Below are positions 20,708-31,489 of a DNA stretch of 64,000 nucleotides, piece after piece. The stretch's first letter is position 1; every line of letters starts with the position of its first letter. This DNA comes from Skeletonema tropicum (Eukaryota; Bacillariophyta; Thalassiosirophyceae; Thalassiosirales; Thalassiosiraceae). A program made the position numbers and the translations under genes. The notes beneath the pieces were generated by a model. The model did not search any database and was not told the origin of the DNA. It was given only the letters and a program-made list of their open reading frames with translations. Location of the stretch: NCBI GenBank assembly GCA_037178625.1, contig CM074136.1, forward strand, positions 2,914,001 to 2,978,000. Reading direction: 5' to 3'.

Positions 20708-23700
20708 TGTCAAATGTTCTCAATTTAGCTCGTGCCCACACAAAATTCACTATCATTTCGACATTTGCTGAAGTACCTGAATGAAACGAAGACTGATGGA
20801 ATATACTACTGGCGAGCCACAACTCATCCGAGCCTTCCAACCAAAGATGACCACCCATTACAAGCACCCTCACCGAGCTATTTGTTGACAATTGGAAAGA
20901 GTACGGGCCAATGGAACTTAACGCACAAGCAGATTCTGACTGGGCAAACTGTCCACGCACAAGAAGATCATACACAGGGGTATGTGTACGAATGGCAGGC
21001 GGCACAAGCGTACAAAACTAGACTACAAGAAGTTGTTGCTCTTTTATCTACTGAAGCCGAATTGATGGCAGCAAATGAAGCAGGAAAAATGACATTATAC
21101 ATTCGCAGCATACTTTGGGATCTTGGTATACCACAATTGGCAGCCCGCTGAAATGATGCGTGCACAGCAATTGGCAATGCACAGAAAACAACCCCAAGGA
21201 CACGACATCTCTAGACATCAGATATAGAGCACTTGCAGATATTGAACGAGACCTACTAGTAATAGAACGAGTCGATACAACAGTTAATACCGCGGATCAC
21301 CTCACCAAACTCCTCAGTCGCACGTTATTTTATCGCCACAATGACTATTTGCTTGGACATGTGCCTCCACAGTGTACGCGGGCATATAGCGATCTATTCA
21401 AATTCAATCCCAAACAGAACGCAAACACAACAACACGGGACACATCAAATAATTCATACAACACACCTCACGACAACGAAGACGTTGGAGACAAAATTGT
21501 CAAATCACTCATAGCAAAATGGGATTTGATTTGTCACCTAGTGGAAAGATAGCGATGCTATTTCGTACAATCCGACATCAACTATGTGATATCGAATTGT
21601 GCGTGGGGGGCGTTAGATTACACGTACGTAGATACAAGAATACTTTAATCATTATCTTTTATCTCCTATCTAAATCTAGAGCAATAGCATCGATTGGAAG
21701 CAGGGAGATCGAGGATACCAACAGCTTTTGTTGAGAGAGTTTCTGTCATTTCCCATGCTGCCGGCAGCCCTTTTTTGTCCCAGTTACCCAGAGTACCGCG
21801 CTCTTTAACAGAAATTTATTCTGAAGTTCTGGCAGTCCAAAACAACGTGTACTTATGTAAAAGTCGATCATCGCATGAGGTAGAAGATTTTTTTGTCATG
21901 ACAGTTCGGAGTACCAATAAATCGAACTTTAATTTGTCCTAGTTACCCGGAGTACCTAATTTATATTTTCAACTTCTTCCGGCAGTTAAACAAAACTTGG
22001 GGACCGACTGAGCGAGATGATCATGAATAAGCTGCTTGGAAAGTGCGTTGTGGAGTCTTGATCGGGTCCTCCTTACTAACCAAATTCCAAGCGTCTCTCT
22101 CCCATTCAAATGTTCATTGTTGTCATCGCACCTGCGCGTTGATAAAGCAAAGAGTGACCTCGCAACCAGCTTCCTTCCACTGTGGTTTGGTACGCCTTTC
22201 TCACTCCGTCATTTAAATACTTACAAATCTTTCTGCATCTGTCGTCGTTCTTCTTTGAAAGCCGCTCGCTTCTCAGATGTTGTCTGCTCGTCCGTTCAAT
22301 CCTTATTACTGGCGGACCCTCTTTACTGATGTAACGATCGGTAGAAGATTTTGTCGTGACAGTTCCCAGTACCGATTATAACCCATCAATCATTTTTAGC
22401 TATAGCCGTTTAGATATTCAAGCCGCGCGCGCGCTCAGGCTCGAAAAAATTTCAAGCTCAGTTACGCGAAAAGGTCCATTTGGATCGCATTCCTATAAGT
22501 ATCTACTCCTATCTACTTAACAAACTTCTGCGAATAAAGCTACCCCTCTAACAGGCTAGAGGGAGTACCTAGTAACTAAAAAATCTACTATCTATCTTTA
22601 AAGGAACCTTTCGTGAACCTGTGAGATGCAATCCCACAAAATCAACAAGTTCTTGCATGTAAGAACGAACGTCACTTCGCATTCCGTTCGTCAGTAAGAT
22701 TTTTTCAACATGTGTACTAATTCCTATGTGAAAACAAGAAAGGAAAAGATTTTTTTTGCCAAGTTGACACCACGCCAGCATATGTCGCTTCAAGCAGGCA
22801 TGATGCCCAGCTCCACACAGTACATAAAAAATGATCGGAAGAGGATCAAGATATTTATCTGCAGCTGCTGTTGGATCCACGATGTCGAACAACCCAGAAG
22901 AGAAACTACACCAAGTGATTCATCACTTGCTCCGTATGAGTGAATTCTGCTACTCCTTTGCCAACGTACGAAGAGTCGTCAAAAAAAACAGGGAGACGAT
23001 CAAGAAGAAGAAGACGGGCTGGTTCAGTTCGGAGGAGTACAAGGTCGAATATGATTCGCCGGGTCTTATCCTCACGCAAAGAGGTGCTCAGGAAGAAGAC
23101 GATAATCAATACTTGAAGTATGATATCACTGCGAACATGATCAAGGAGTTCATGGAGAAGAATCGCAAGTGGTTCTCTGAACCCGAGGGCGGCGGGGATT
23201 GGACATTTGACGAAACCGTTACTGAGAAGTCGAAGCCCTTTCTTTTGGAAGGACTGGTTGAAACTTGTGCGAAGGATAACATGAGGTTTATTGATTATGT
23301 AAGTGTTGATTGGATTCGTACCATCTATTATGTCATGTGACCTCTCAACACTCAACACATGTGCGTATGTCCTCTCTGTATTTCTCCTCTCTTTCCATCC
23401 AATATAGGACGATGAGTTCTCCACCAAAGCAGGTGGCCTTGTTTATGGCGTCATTATCAACCTCACACAAAAGAGGGTCCTTGTTGTTTTCCGTGGCACT
23501 GTAGGCGCTACGGATATTGGAACGGACCGAGACTTCAGGCTCGATCATGAGTCACTCTTTGAGAGTGAGGACGATGTTTTCGTCTCTGGTGGCAAGCCAG
23601 GAACGCACATGGGGTTCACCACTTATTTATGTGATGAGAAGAAGGGTGAGGATGATGGACGCAAGGTCCTCGAGCGCATCCTTTCATGCGTGAATGAAGT

Positions 23701-24377
23701 GTTCGAGAAAGACGAAGGCGTAGCCGGTCAGGGCTTCGATCTTTACGTTACAGGACACAGGTAAGTGGTTGGGTGGAATTGACATCTGCAGTTCTCGATC
23801 TTGAACATGTAAGGTCAATCTGACAAATGAATTTTATGATTTTCTCCTACAGTCTCGGCGGAGGTCTAGCAAACTTATTCGCCTTCAAAACCGCACAGTT
23901 GAAGGCTAAGGGTGATGAACGCGTCAAGTACTTGCCTAAATTGACCGTCGCTTTGACATTCGCAGCGCCTGTTGTTGGCAATGAAGATTTCAACAAGGAG
24001 TACCAATACCTTGAGAAGAACGGTAACTTGCGTCACATTCGTGTTTCCAACGAAGGAGATGTCGTTCCCACAAACAACATCATTATGCCTTTTTCATTTG
24101 CGCTCTTGGGCGATTCAAGCTTGTTTACTCAAAATGGAGTAAATCTCCTTTTTCACCACCAGAACGAAGTGAAAGTTGAGTACCGTAATACCAAGACTAT
24201 GGCATCTCAACTTGGTTTTTCTCCCCTCACTAATCACATGGTGACCGAGTACTACAAGCGTGTCGGGATGGATGCCAACAAGAAAGTGTATGAGAAGACT
24301 GTGGAGGAGCTTTACGAAGTGGCAGGTGACTTTAGCGGCTAGGAACGTATCATGATTGGTTTGGTCTTTCAGGTTTA
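20708..24377. repeat. Segmental duplication copy B, main part
   Basis: Near-identical to 10692-14369 (3670 against 3678 bp). It lacks the two TATG/ATGT insertions of copy A (TA at about 21881 and 22308 instead of TATGTA). The right boundary is at TCAGGTTTA, after which a tandem GGACCAATTTAGGTTGTA repeat (24378-24412) follows. Contains copia RNase H remnants (20732-21552), the LTR-like stretch, and the second intact lipase. Confidence 0.9.
22831..24342 (+). CDS. Class-3 lipase family protein, intact, copy B
   Basis: Exons 22831-23298, 23408-23760 and 23853-24342. I see no coding difference from copy A, so the two genes should give the same 436-residue (or 419 from ATG 22882) product. The Ser nucleophile is in GHSLGGG across intron 2. 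It has the same copia-derived upstream region, and its 3' end faces the threonine synthase gene 286 bp away. Identity of introns and flanks indicates very recent duplication or gene conversion. Confidence 0.88.
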
Positions 24378-24627
24378 GGACCAATTTAGGTTGTAGGACC
24401 AATTTAGGTTGTAGTGTTCAATTTCCTCTCTGTATCGCATGAAACTTTTAACCTTAATAAAAGATTTGTTATTCATGCCACGACAATATGTTGTATCGAT
24501 GCAGTTTTCTACAGCTGAAATCCACCTTGTATGTCCATGCTCCACGTCTACCTTACTTTTATCTCAAATAAGTTCCACGTAGACAAATTGTTGTGTACCT
24601 CAATTTTTGGCGCCGCTAGCGTACTTA

Positions 24628-26716
24628 CTACTCTCCAAAATTGTTCTTGACAATGTGCATCATCTTATCCGTCCACACAGATTGAACCTCCTTCAACGTA
24701 GCATATCGACTATGATCCCAATGGTAATGAAATGGATCAACTTCTTCCAGCTCCATTGTTTGTTGTGCACGAGAAGGAAAGAAGCTATATTTCCATTTGG
24801 TCCAAGACTCTTTTCCTAATGCAATCGTTATTGCCTCTTCAAATTTACAAGGACTAGCAGTGGCAATTACTACAACCTTTCGCAGCTGATGTGCCGTCAA
24901 CCCATCTGCTTGTTGCGTCTCTCCTCTACTACTGCTTTCGTTGACACATAGACAACCCAACTTTTTGGCTGCTGCGACTGCCACTGCCGTATGTGGGTCA
25001 CACAAATAGTGTCCAGGGGAAGACTCATACGTGTCTCGAAGTGCATCACACATTTCGTCATCGGTTATGCATGCACTTCGAAAGTCCTGCTGTAGACATT
25101 TCAACCATTGCTTATCCAGTGTGAGTTGACTTGTTTCGTCCATTGTTTCCATCCATTCTTTTACCAGTGATTCATTGCCGCCGCTGAGGTAAAACAGTAT
25201 TCGTTCAAAGTTGTAGGGCTAATATAATATGTTGAGGATACGATGGCACTATTATTAAGAAGCATTTGCATGGAGGACACAATTACTTACCACCTCCACG
25301 TTCAAAGCTTCCGATAGTGCCTTCTCAATCTTTCGCTGGTGAAACTCGCCACGATCTATCACCCTATGCGTAATATCTGAATTGAAGAGCACAATGGCGG
25401 AACAAAGTACTTATGAGTATAAATGTAACGAGCCTAGTACCAAAGCAGTTAGACTGTTTGTTTGTCCCTTCTCACCATTAATGTTGACTCCACAGTAAAG
25501 CCTTCCTATCGGAATGCCCATTTGCTTTGCCATGTATGCACCAGTCAGGTTCCCCATGGCTCCTGTTGGTAGCACCATGTCAATTGAGGAGTCTGATTCC
25601 ACGATGACACAAGAAAAAGCACACGGTAAGATGGAATCTAACGCAAAGACATGAACGGAGAGCAAAGACAATAACGAGACGAAACACCTACTTTCATCAC
25701 CAGGTGACAGTCCCAACTTCTCAGCCATTCGTAAGTATATCCAAATGAAAAGTGTCATCTGAAACAATGGACGACCAATGTTATACGAATTTATCCCACA
25801 GAACAATCGCCCTCCTTCACTCTCTTTGCCACCACCAGTCTTCTTGCTACTAAGTAAAGTCTCTTTAATCGGCCAATCCATATCATCACCCCCTCCCTCA
25901 AACGACGCCACCTTCACATACTTGGACTGCAATGTTGTAAGTTGCTTCCTTTGAAAGTCACTAATTTGTCCATGTGGGTAGTGGACAAGAATTGTGAGAA
26001 GTGGATTGGATGCATCATTCACTGCATGAACTGCTGCAGGTCCTGTGTCACCCGTTGTTGATACGAGGAGAGTGATTGGTCGATTCCGCAATGTTGCAAA
26101 GTAGGATAGAAGATTGATGACTGGCCTCATCCTGTTGATAGCAAAACACTGTTTTGTTAATATTTTGCTATTCAAGAATATGATAACTACGATCATGCAA
26201 AGTATATATTATACACACGTAACATCATTGACTCTCACCCAAAATCTTTGAAACAAAAAGTAGGCCCATGAAAGAGTTCCGCAATATGCAGTGATGAACC
26301 GACATCCTTGATTGGTATGTAGCACTCTTCGTCAAATGCATCGGCAGGGAAGGATTTATCGCAGATTGATTTTAGATTTGTATCATCGATTTCTGTGGGT
26401 GCAATGAATCTCCGCTGTATGTGTGCAGTGCATTTATTTGAAAGTTCAAGTGATATAATAAGCAAAGGTCAGAAAGGTTTCAATTTTTATCATGATGCAC
26501 ACTTATATATGCCACGATACTCACCAACACATCATATACAAGCTCAGGAAATGTCATGTCCGCCCACAACGAAAACTGCTCCTTCTCTCTACCAATGGAG
26601 GGCAGTGAAGCGGGTACAAATAGTCCACCGTCGGGAGCATATCCCGAGAAGAGAGCATCTTCAAAGCTGTAGTAATTATCTTGCGTTGTGCCGCCGCGAG
26701 TAGATTTGTATCTCAT
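24628..26716 (-). CDS. THR4/thrC-like: Threonine synthase, six exons, one frameshift in last exon
   Basis: PLP-dependent conversion of O-phosphohomoserine to threonine. Exons on the minus strand: 26525-26716, 26239-26414, 25692-26131, 25476-25592, 25291-25376 and 24628-25219, all with GT-AG introns and consistent phase. The start MRYKSTRGG fits the family N-terminus, followed by SGYAPDGGLFVPASLP. The PLP lysine is in ELFHGPTFCFKDFG at the end of exon 2; STTGDTGPAA and LPTGAMGNLTGAYMAK are the PLP-phosphate and glycine-rich regions. The total is about 533 residues, like the yeast-type enzyme. After VPYNFER the last exon has one extra base in TTT 25200-25202 relative to the frame that continues ILFYLSGGNES, so the gene is frameshifted as assembled. 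An upstream leader exon (minus strand, starting 26907) is possible but unproven. Confidence 0.88.
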
Positions 26717-26951
26717 CCTCCTAATGCCTGTGTATTAATCGGCTCAAACGATGGCCATGATGTAGATGTTACAACATACAATAGGTTACAACTTACAACT
26801 TGCCGAAGTAAGACGCCGGACATCCGTTCCCGGTCCGTCGATGTCGTGTCGCGAGTGATTTCCCCGAGTCGCAATGCACTAGAGGAATCAGTACATTTAA
26901 TCGCCACTGTGACACAAGTGGGTGGTTTCCCGCCACACCATCTGACTCTTA

Positions 26952-27405
26952 CCTTTCGGCTTCAATGAGAAATACCGAGAACGGTACTCAAAATTCACTT
27001 ATCAAAATTGTCAAGATTATCTAGATGAAATTACGTCGGTGAACATGCATGTCATAAACCCAAACTAAGGTCTCTAAGTCAACTTTTTACGCTGAATTCA
27101 ATGGTGCAATCGGCGGTTTGCTAAATCCAACGTGTAGAGGAGAATCGCCCTCTACAGTAGCTACGGTTCTTGGGGCATCTTTGACACAACAGAGTTTTTA
27201 AAAGTAGGGCGATTATCCTCTACACGTTGGTTTTAGCGAACCACCGATTACACGATTGGAATCAGCGTAAAAAGTTGACTTAGAGACCTTAGTTCGGGTT
27301 TATGACATGCATGTTCACCGACGTAATTTCATCTTGATAATCTTGACAATTTTGATAAGTGAATTTTGAGTACCGTTCTCGGTATTTCTCATTGAAGCCG
27401 AAAGG
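26952..27405. mobile_element. Foldback MITE with ~180-bp arms
   Basis: 454 bp, ends CCTTTCGGCTTCAATGAG / CTCATTGAAGCCGAAAGG, flanked by TA (26950-26951, 27406-27407). The arms are nearly complementary for about 180 bp and a short centre (GTAGCTACGGTTCTTGGGGC) separates them. Non-coding. A one-arm remnant lies at 45894-46114. The TA target suggests mobilisation by a Tc1/mariner-type transposase. Confidence 0.8.
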
Positions 27406-27593
27406 TACATTTTACTTTTGGCGGGAAGCTCTGGAGTTCGCAAAAAACTACTTACACAAAAAATAGAGGAATCAATACTTGTACTGTCACTATGACACTA
27501 CACTACCTGGGAGCGATCTCAAGCTCAGCGCTTCTGCTTGAATTTCAGATTTTCGATTCATTGGTTCGAGCTGAGGAAAATGCACGCCCGGGG

Positions 27594-27762
27594 ATGTACG
27601 TCATGTGGATGCCAAATGTACGTCATGTGGATGCCAAATGTACGTCATGTGCATGCCAAATGCACGTCATGTGTAACGCTTTTTTCTGCAGTTTCATGTC
27701 ATGTGTATCCAATAACTATTAGTTTTTTGCCAAATGCACGTCATGTGTATGCCAAATGTACG
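27594..27762. repeat. 22-bp subterminal repeats (ATGTACGTCATGTG-type)
   Basis: Three contiguous and several spaced copies of GCCAAATG(T/C)ACGTCATGTG; two more at 27865-27906. These are likely transposase-binding repeats of the nested element. Confidence 0.7.
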
Positions 27763-28182
27763 TCCAAATTTAGCGCATAAATAGCGATTATACAATCACC
27801 GTTCAAACCGCCATTAGATCCCACTGAAATTCACGTCCACCGGGATCTTCGCCCAAACTCAAAATGCCAAATGTACGTCATGTGCATGCCAAATGCACGT
27901 CATGTGTAATTCTTGTTGTTTTGCAATTTATCAAAACGGCACTGCCCATTGTAGCAGTACCCATAGCCCTCTAAGTATGGCGGGGAAGGCAGTGACGGCA
28001 TGCACTCACATCTCACATCCTCTCAAAACGAACCTTCGATGCTCCTTCGATGCATCACCAACCACCAACACGCACCGGCCCATCAACAACTTGGCTGGCA
28101 CATTCAACATGACATCCTATGGATTATTCTACTTTTTCTGCTGTTGATAGTGTCCCTTAGCTTTTCGGTCCAGCGGTTGTGA

Positions 28183-28988
28183 GTGAGGTGAAAGAGATCA
28201 ATTTGCCAAAACAACAAGCAGCGACTGGGCCTTAGATGCTTGGTTAATCCTTGCGTCTACCACCTCATAAATCGAGGTTTATTTAATGGCTTTGGCTGTG
28301 TCTGTTTTCAAATAAAGTCTCAGCAACATCCTCGTCAGTATGCGCTTGAGCCGCTTCTAAAGGCCCATTATGTTTGGCGGTGATAGGGCACAAGCACATT
28401 TGCACTGCTCAGACGGAATGTATAAGTAGAAGCGATGCTACAGCCTCTTAGCTGATCTGAGAGGTCCACGTTGGCCCAGCCGGCAGCACCACTTCGAATC
28501 ATATCGTATGTATCGTCGTCAGTAAGCGTTGAGCCGCTTCTAGAGGCCCATTATGTTCGGCGGTGATAAAACGCAAGCACATTTGCACTGCTCAGACAAA
28601 TTTCTGCAGTAGAAGCGATGCTACAGCCTCGTAGCTGATCTGGGAGGACCAACTTGGCCCGGCCGGCAGCACCTCAAACTACCAAATCGTATGTATCGTC
28701 GTCAGTATGCGCTTGAGCCGCTTCTAGAGGCCCATTATGTTTGGCGGTGATAGGGCACAAGCACATTTGCACTTCTTAGACTGATTTCGGCAGTAGAAGC
28801 GATGGTACATGTTGAAACGCTCTGCTATCCTACGTTGGACTTGTAAGCAGACGAATACTACCCATAACCGTGAGGTGAAAGAGATCAATTTGCCAAAACA
28901 ACAAGCAGCGACTGGGACTTAGATGCTTGGTTAATCCTTGCGTCTACCACCTCATAAATCGAGGTTTATTTAATGGCTTTGGCTGTGT
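28183..28988. repeat. Three ~180-bp tandem repeats bracketed by a 119-bp direct repeat
   Basis: Identical-looking 119-bp direct repeats (28183-28301 and 28870-28988, GTGAGGTGAAAGAGATC to GGCTGTGT) enclose two full and one partial units of about 180 bp (starting near 28339, 28519 and 28697), each containing GAGCCGCTTCTAGAGGCCCA and GGCGGTGATAGGGCACAAGC. Non-coding. Confidence 0.75.
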
Positions 28989-29322
28989 TAATAGGACTTA
29001 CCAATAAGCAATAAGCAGTAGAATGAGGCTGTTATACATAAGAGTAAAGTTACCAATAAATATTTAAAGGATAACCCTTCAAGGACGTACATCACAAGAA
29101 AGTGGACGTGCAGGGGACGTACATCCCGGACGTGCATTTTCGTGGTGCCCATTGGTTCCCGTGATTCATTCGATTTTCTCTTGCTCAAAAAACTGCATTT
29201 TAAAATTTTCGGGCCCAATTTCGATGACCTACACGGAGTAAGAGACAGGATATGTGCTTGTTATGCAATAATTCATTCTATTAATGTGAATGTATGACTA
29301 CGACTCGCTTATAACATCATGT

Positions 29323-31376
29323 CTAAACCTCTGGACGATTGGAACTTGCATTCCAAAGAATGTGTGCGAATGTATTCCTCACTTCCTTTGTGTAGATGGA
29401 TGCTTGAGAGTATGAATCTTTCGTAATGGATCCTTCTTCGACTAACAGGCAAAGATTGAGAAGAGTAAATATGCCGCAGTCAAAGTCATTCGCTTGTTGG
29501 GGACTTTCGTCCGACAAATCTTCAATTTCCCAAGATTCTAACCACTCCAACAAGTTCCCGTCGGGATACGCCTTGCTATACTCATCTCCAAGATATCGAA
29601 GCGCAGCATTGGTGTACAGTACATTCTCCTCCTTCACGCCTTGCGAGTCCCAAAGAGAAATATTCCTTGCAATCAAGTTGATGCGCATTGTAAGCCAGTG
29701 AGTGTTTTTGTGATTGCTTGGGATGTAGAGATTTTCGAGATTGAAGAGACCTTTCTTTATCTTCGTCGACCACCCTTTTACCTTTGAATAATTGTAGTTC
29801 GGTTCATCCGTGCCGTGCTTACCAGTCTGGAGGAGATTGCTCATGAACTGGGTGGCGTAAAAGAAAGAATTCTCGTCAACCTTTGGTCGAAGAAAGTGCA
29901 TATTGATTGCATTTATCACTTCGTCGTTGAGCCAACCGGCCGTGCCTAATCTCTTCAGGCTGGTGTGCTGAACCACAAATCCACTGTGTTCTGCGTAGGC
30001 AAGATTGTAATCAGAGTTGGTCTCTGCTTGTAATAGCCTGACAGTCTTTGCTCGTGCCTCGGGCCGTAGCATGAGAAGAGGCTGAATCAATGATGCGTCG
30101 CTATGATGCCTCGGCTCCTTTTTCTTGTCGTCTGCCGTAGTGGCTTCCTCCCCTTCATCTCTTGTTGTATTCTCAACTTGACTGACAATACCATCTCCCT
30201 CACTTTCATGAGCTTGCACTTGTCGTTCTGGAGAAGGCGATCGATTGCAGCTGCAGCACGGCGGGTACTCCAGTTTGTAATGGAACCTAGGAATATGCGA
30301 AGGTTGTTTGCATCAACTGACGTAACACTAGACTCAGGTTCTTCCCCCTCATCCCATCTCTCATCGGCAGCGGATCTAGGTGCAATGTAGCTCATAACCT
30401 TGGAGACCTTTTCTTTACGCGTCCCTTTTCTTTCAAGAAGCATATACTTCTTATCTTCATTGATGATGGAAATAATATCAGCACTGAGTTTCTCATTATC
30501 ATCGTAGAGGAATTGCTTAATTGATTCTGGGGTACGCGGCGAAACGGATGGCTGCGGTTGTTGGAGAAGAGTATCATGCTCATCATTGCTCACAGCCGAA
30601 AGTATAGATTGCAATTCAGGGCCGCTTTTGTTTGGAGTAGGCTGAGTATTTTGCTTCTTCTTCTGTGGATGAGCGGGTGGAGTAGGAGCCAACATGGGTT
30701 GACGTGTCCCAGAGGACGGTGTTGTTCCTCTATTTGTTGCCGCCGCCGCCGCTCTTGTTGAGTTTTGCGATTGAGGGCGCTTCTTCTGCTTGTGCCCCTT
30801 CTTAGTCTTTTTTTCTCGTAAGAATTTCTTCACTTTCCCACGCACCTCTTCCTCTAATACCAAGTCGATCAACATTTGATTAGCTTCATCATCGTTGACA
30901 CTTCGAAAATTTGCGCTGTTAGTTACTTTCGAGCAAGCAACTTTACGATTCTTCTTATCAATATGAATGACATACTGCTGCTGGGAGTAATCATTGTATC
31001 CATCAATTCCATCAAATATTGTGCTACAAGAGAGGTAAGGCGAAGCGTCCCTTGGCTTCTGAAATGCTGAATTGATTAAATTTTCGTCCACTATCGCCAT
31101 GCCGCTGGTGCTATCATTGGTGGCAAGGTAATCATTCAGCTGCTTTGCCAATTGACTGTAAGAGAAGAAAATATCCGTCCTATTACTGTTCTTTTCCAAC
31201 AAAATCAGAGCAATGCCCAACCTTAAGTGGGAAAACCCCTTATTGCTCCATCTATCTTCGGCCATCATGTCTCGATGATGAGGTGTACCAACTTCAATTC
31301 GATCGAAGACGCAGAATCCACTGCAGATATCACAACAAAGATTATATGCGCACGACGGCACTGCTGCCGCGGACAC
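29323..31376 (-). CDS. Transposon-borne Ulp1/SENP-type cysteine protease (frame-shifted fusion)
   Basis: Two overlapping minus-strand frames. The upstream frame (30087-31376, 429 residues) begins MSAAAVPSCAYNLCCDICSG and has a Cys-rich start, the segment AEDRWSNKGFSHLRLGIALI, and a long Lys/Gln/Pro-rich basic linker (about residues 185-275). The downstream frame (29323-30219, 298 residues) carries the protease: GWLNDEVINAINMHFL, then the catalytic His in KNTHW, Asp in SLWDSQG, and Gln/Cys in QQANDFDCGIF, a complete C48 set. The coding register changes within 30087-30250, by a frameshift or small intron. Ulp1 enzymes cleave SUMO/ubiquitin-like modifiers; in transposons the role is unknown. The protease half looks intact. 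Confidence 0.75.
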
Positions 31377-31410
31377 GTACTGTGATGCCGATTACACACT
31401 CCTAATTATA

Positions 31411-31489
31411 GCCGCTCGTGTAACCATGGGGCCAAAGTTGTTCGTATGGTGTAGTAGCATCTTGTTTGGCACGTGGTTGCACGAGCGGC
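31411..31489. repeat. Subterminal hairpin of Ulp1 transposon (larger copy)
   Basis: Arms GCCGCTCGTGTAACCATGG and CACGTGGTTGCACGAGCGGC, equivalent to 15573-15654, but the arm sequence differs at positions where the other arm also changes. Confidence 0.65.

Larger units (their letters stand above)
27563..29162. mobile_element. Nested 1.6-kb element with 8-bp target duplication
   Basis: Inserted in the Ulp1 transposon, as shown by comparison with the 14370 copy, which is uninterrupted there. Flanked by GATTCATT on both sides (27555-27562, 29163-29170). The ends share inverted GAAAATGCACG(C/T)CCGGGATGTACGTC about 15-25 bp from each end. Subterminal ATGTACGTC/GACGTACAT motifs are repeated at both ends. 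It has no coding capacity. An 8-bp duplication fits hAT or KDZ-type elements. Confidence 0.7.

Noticed and set aside
26713..26907. Upstream ORF as a targeting exon of threonine synthase
   Set aside because: The strongest donor (GTAAGT) gives a stop after splicing; only a weaker donor keeps the frame, and the sequence is not clearly a transit peptide.
27594..27906. Regular 22-bp repeats as a CRISPR array
   Set aside because: Units are contiguous or irregularly spaced without unique spacers of constant length, there are no cas genes, and the context is a eukaryotic transposon.
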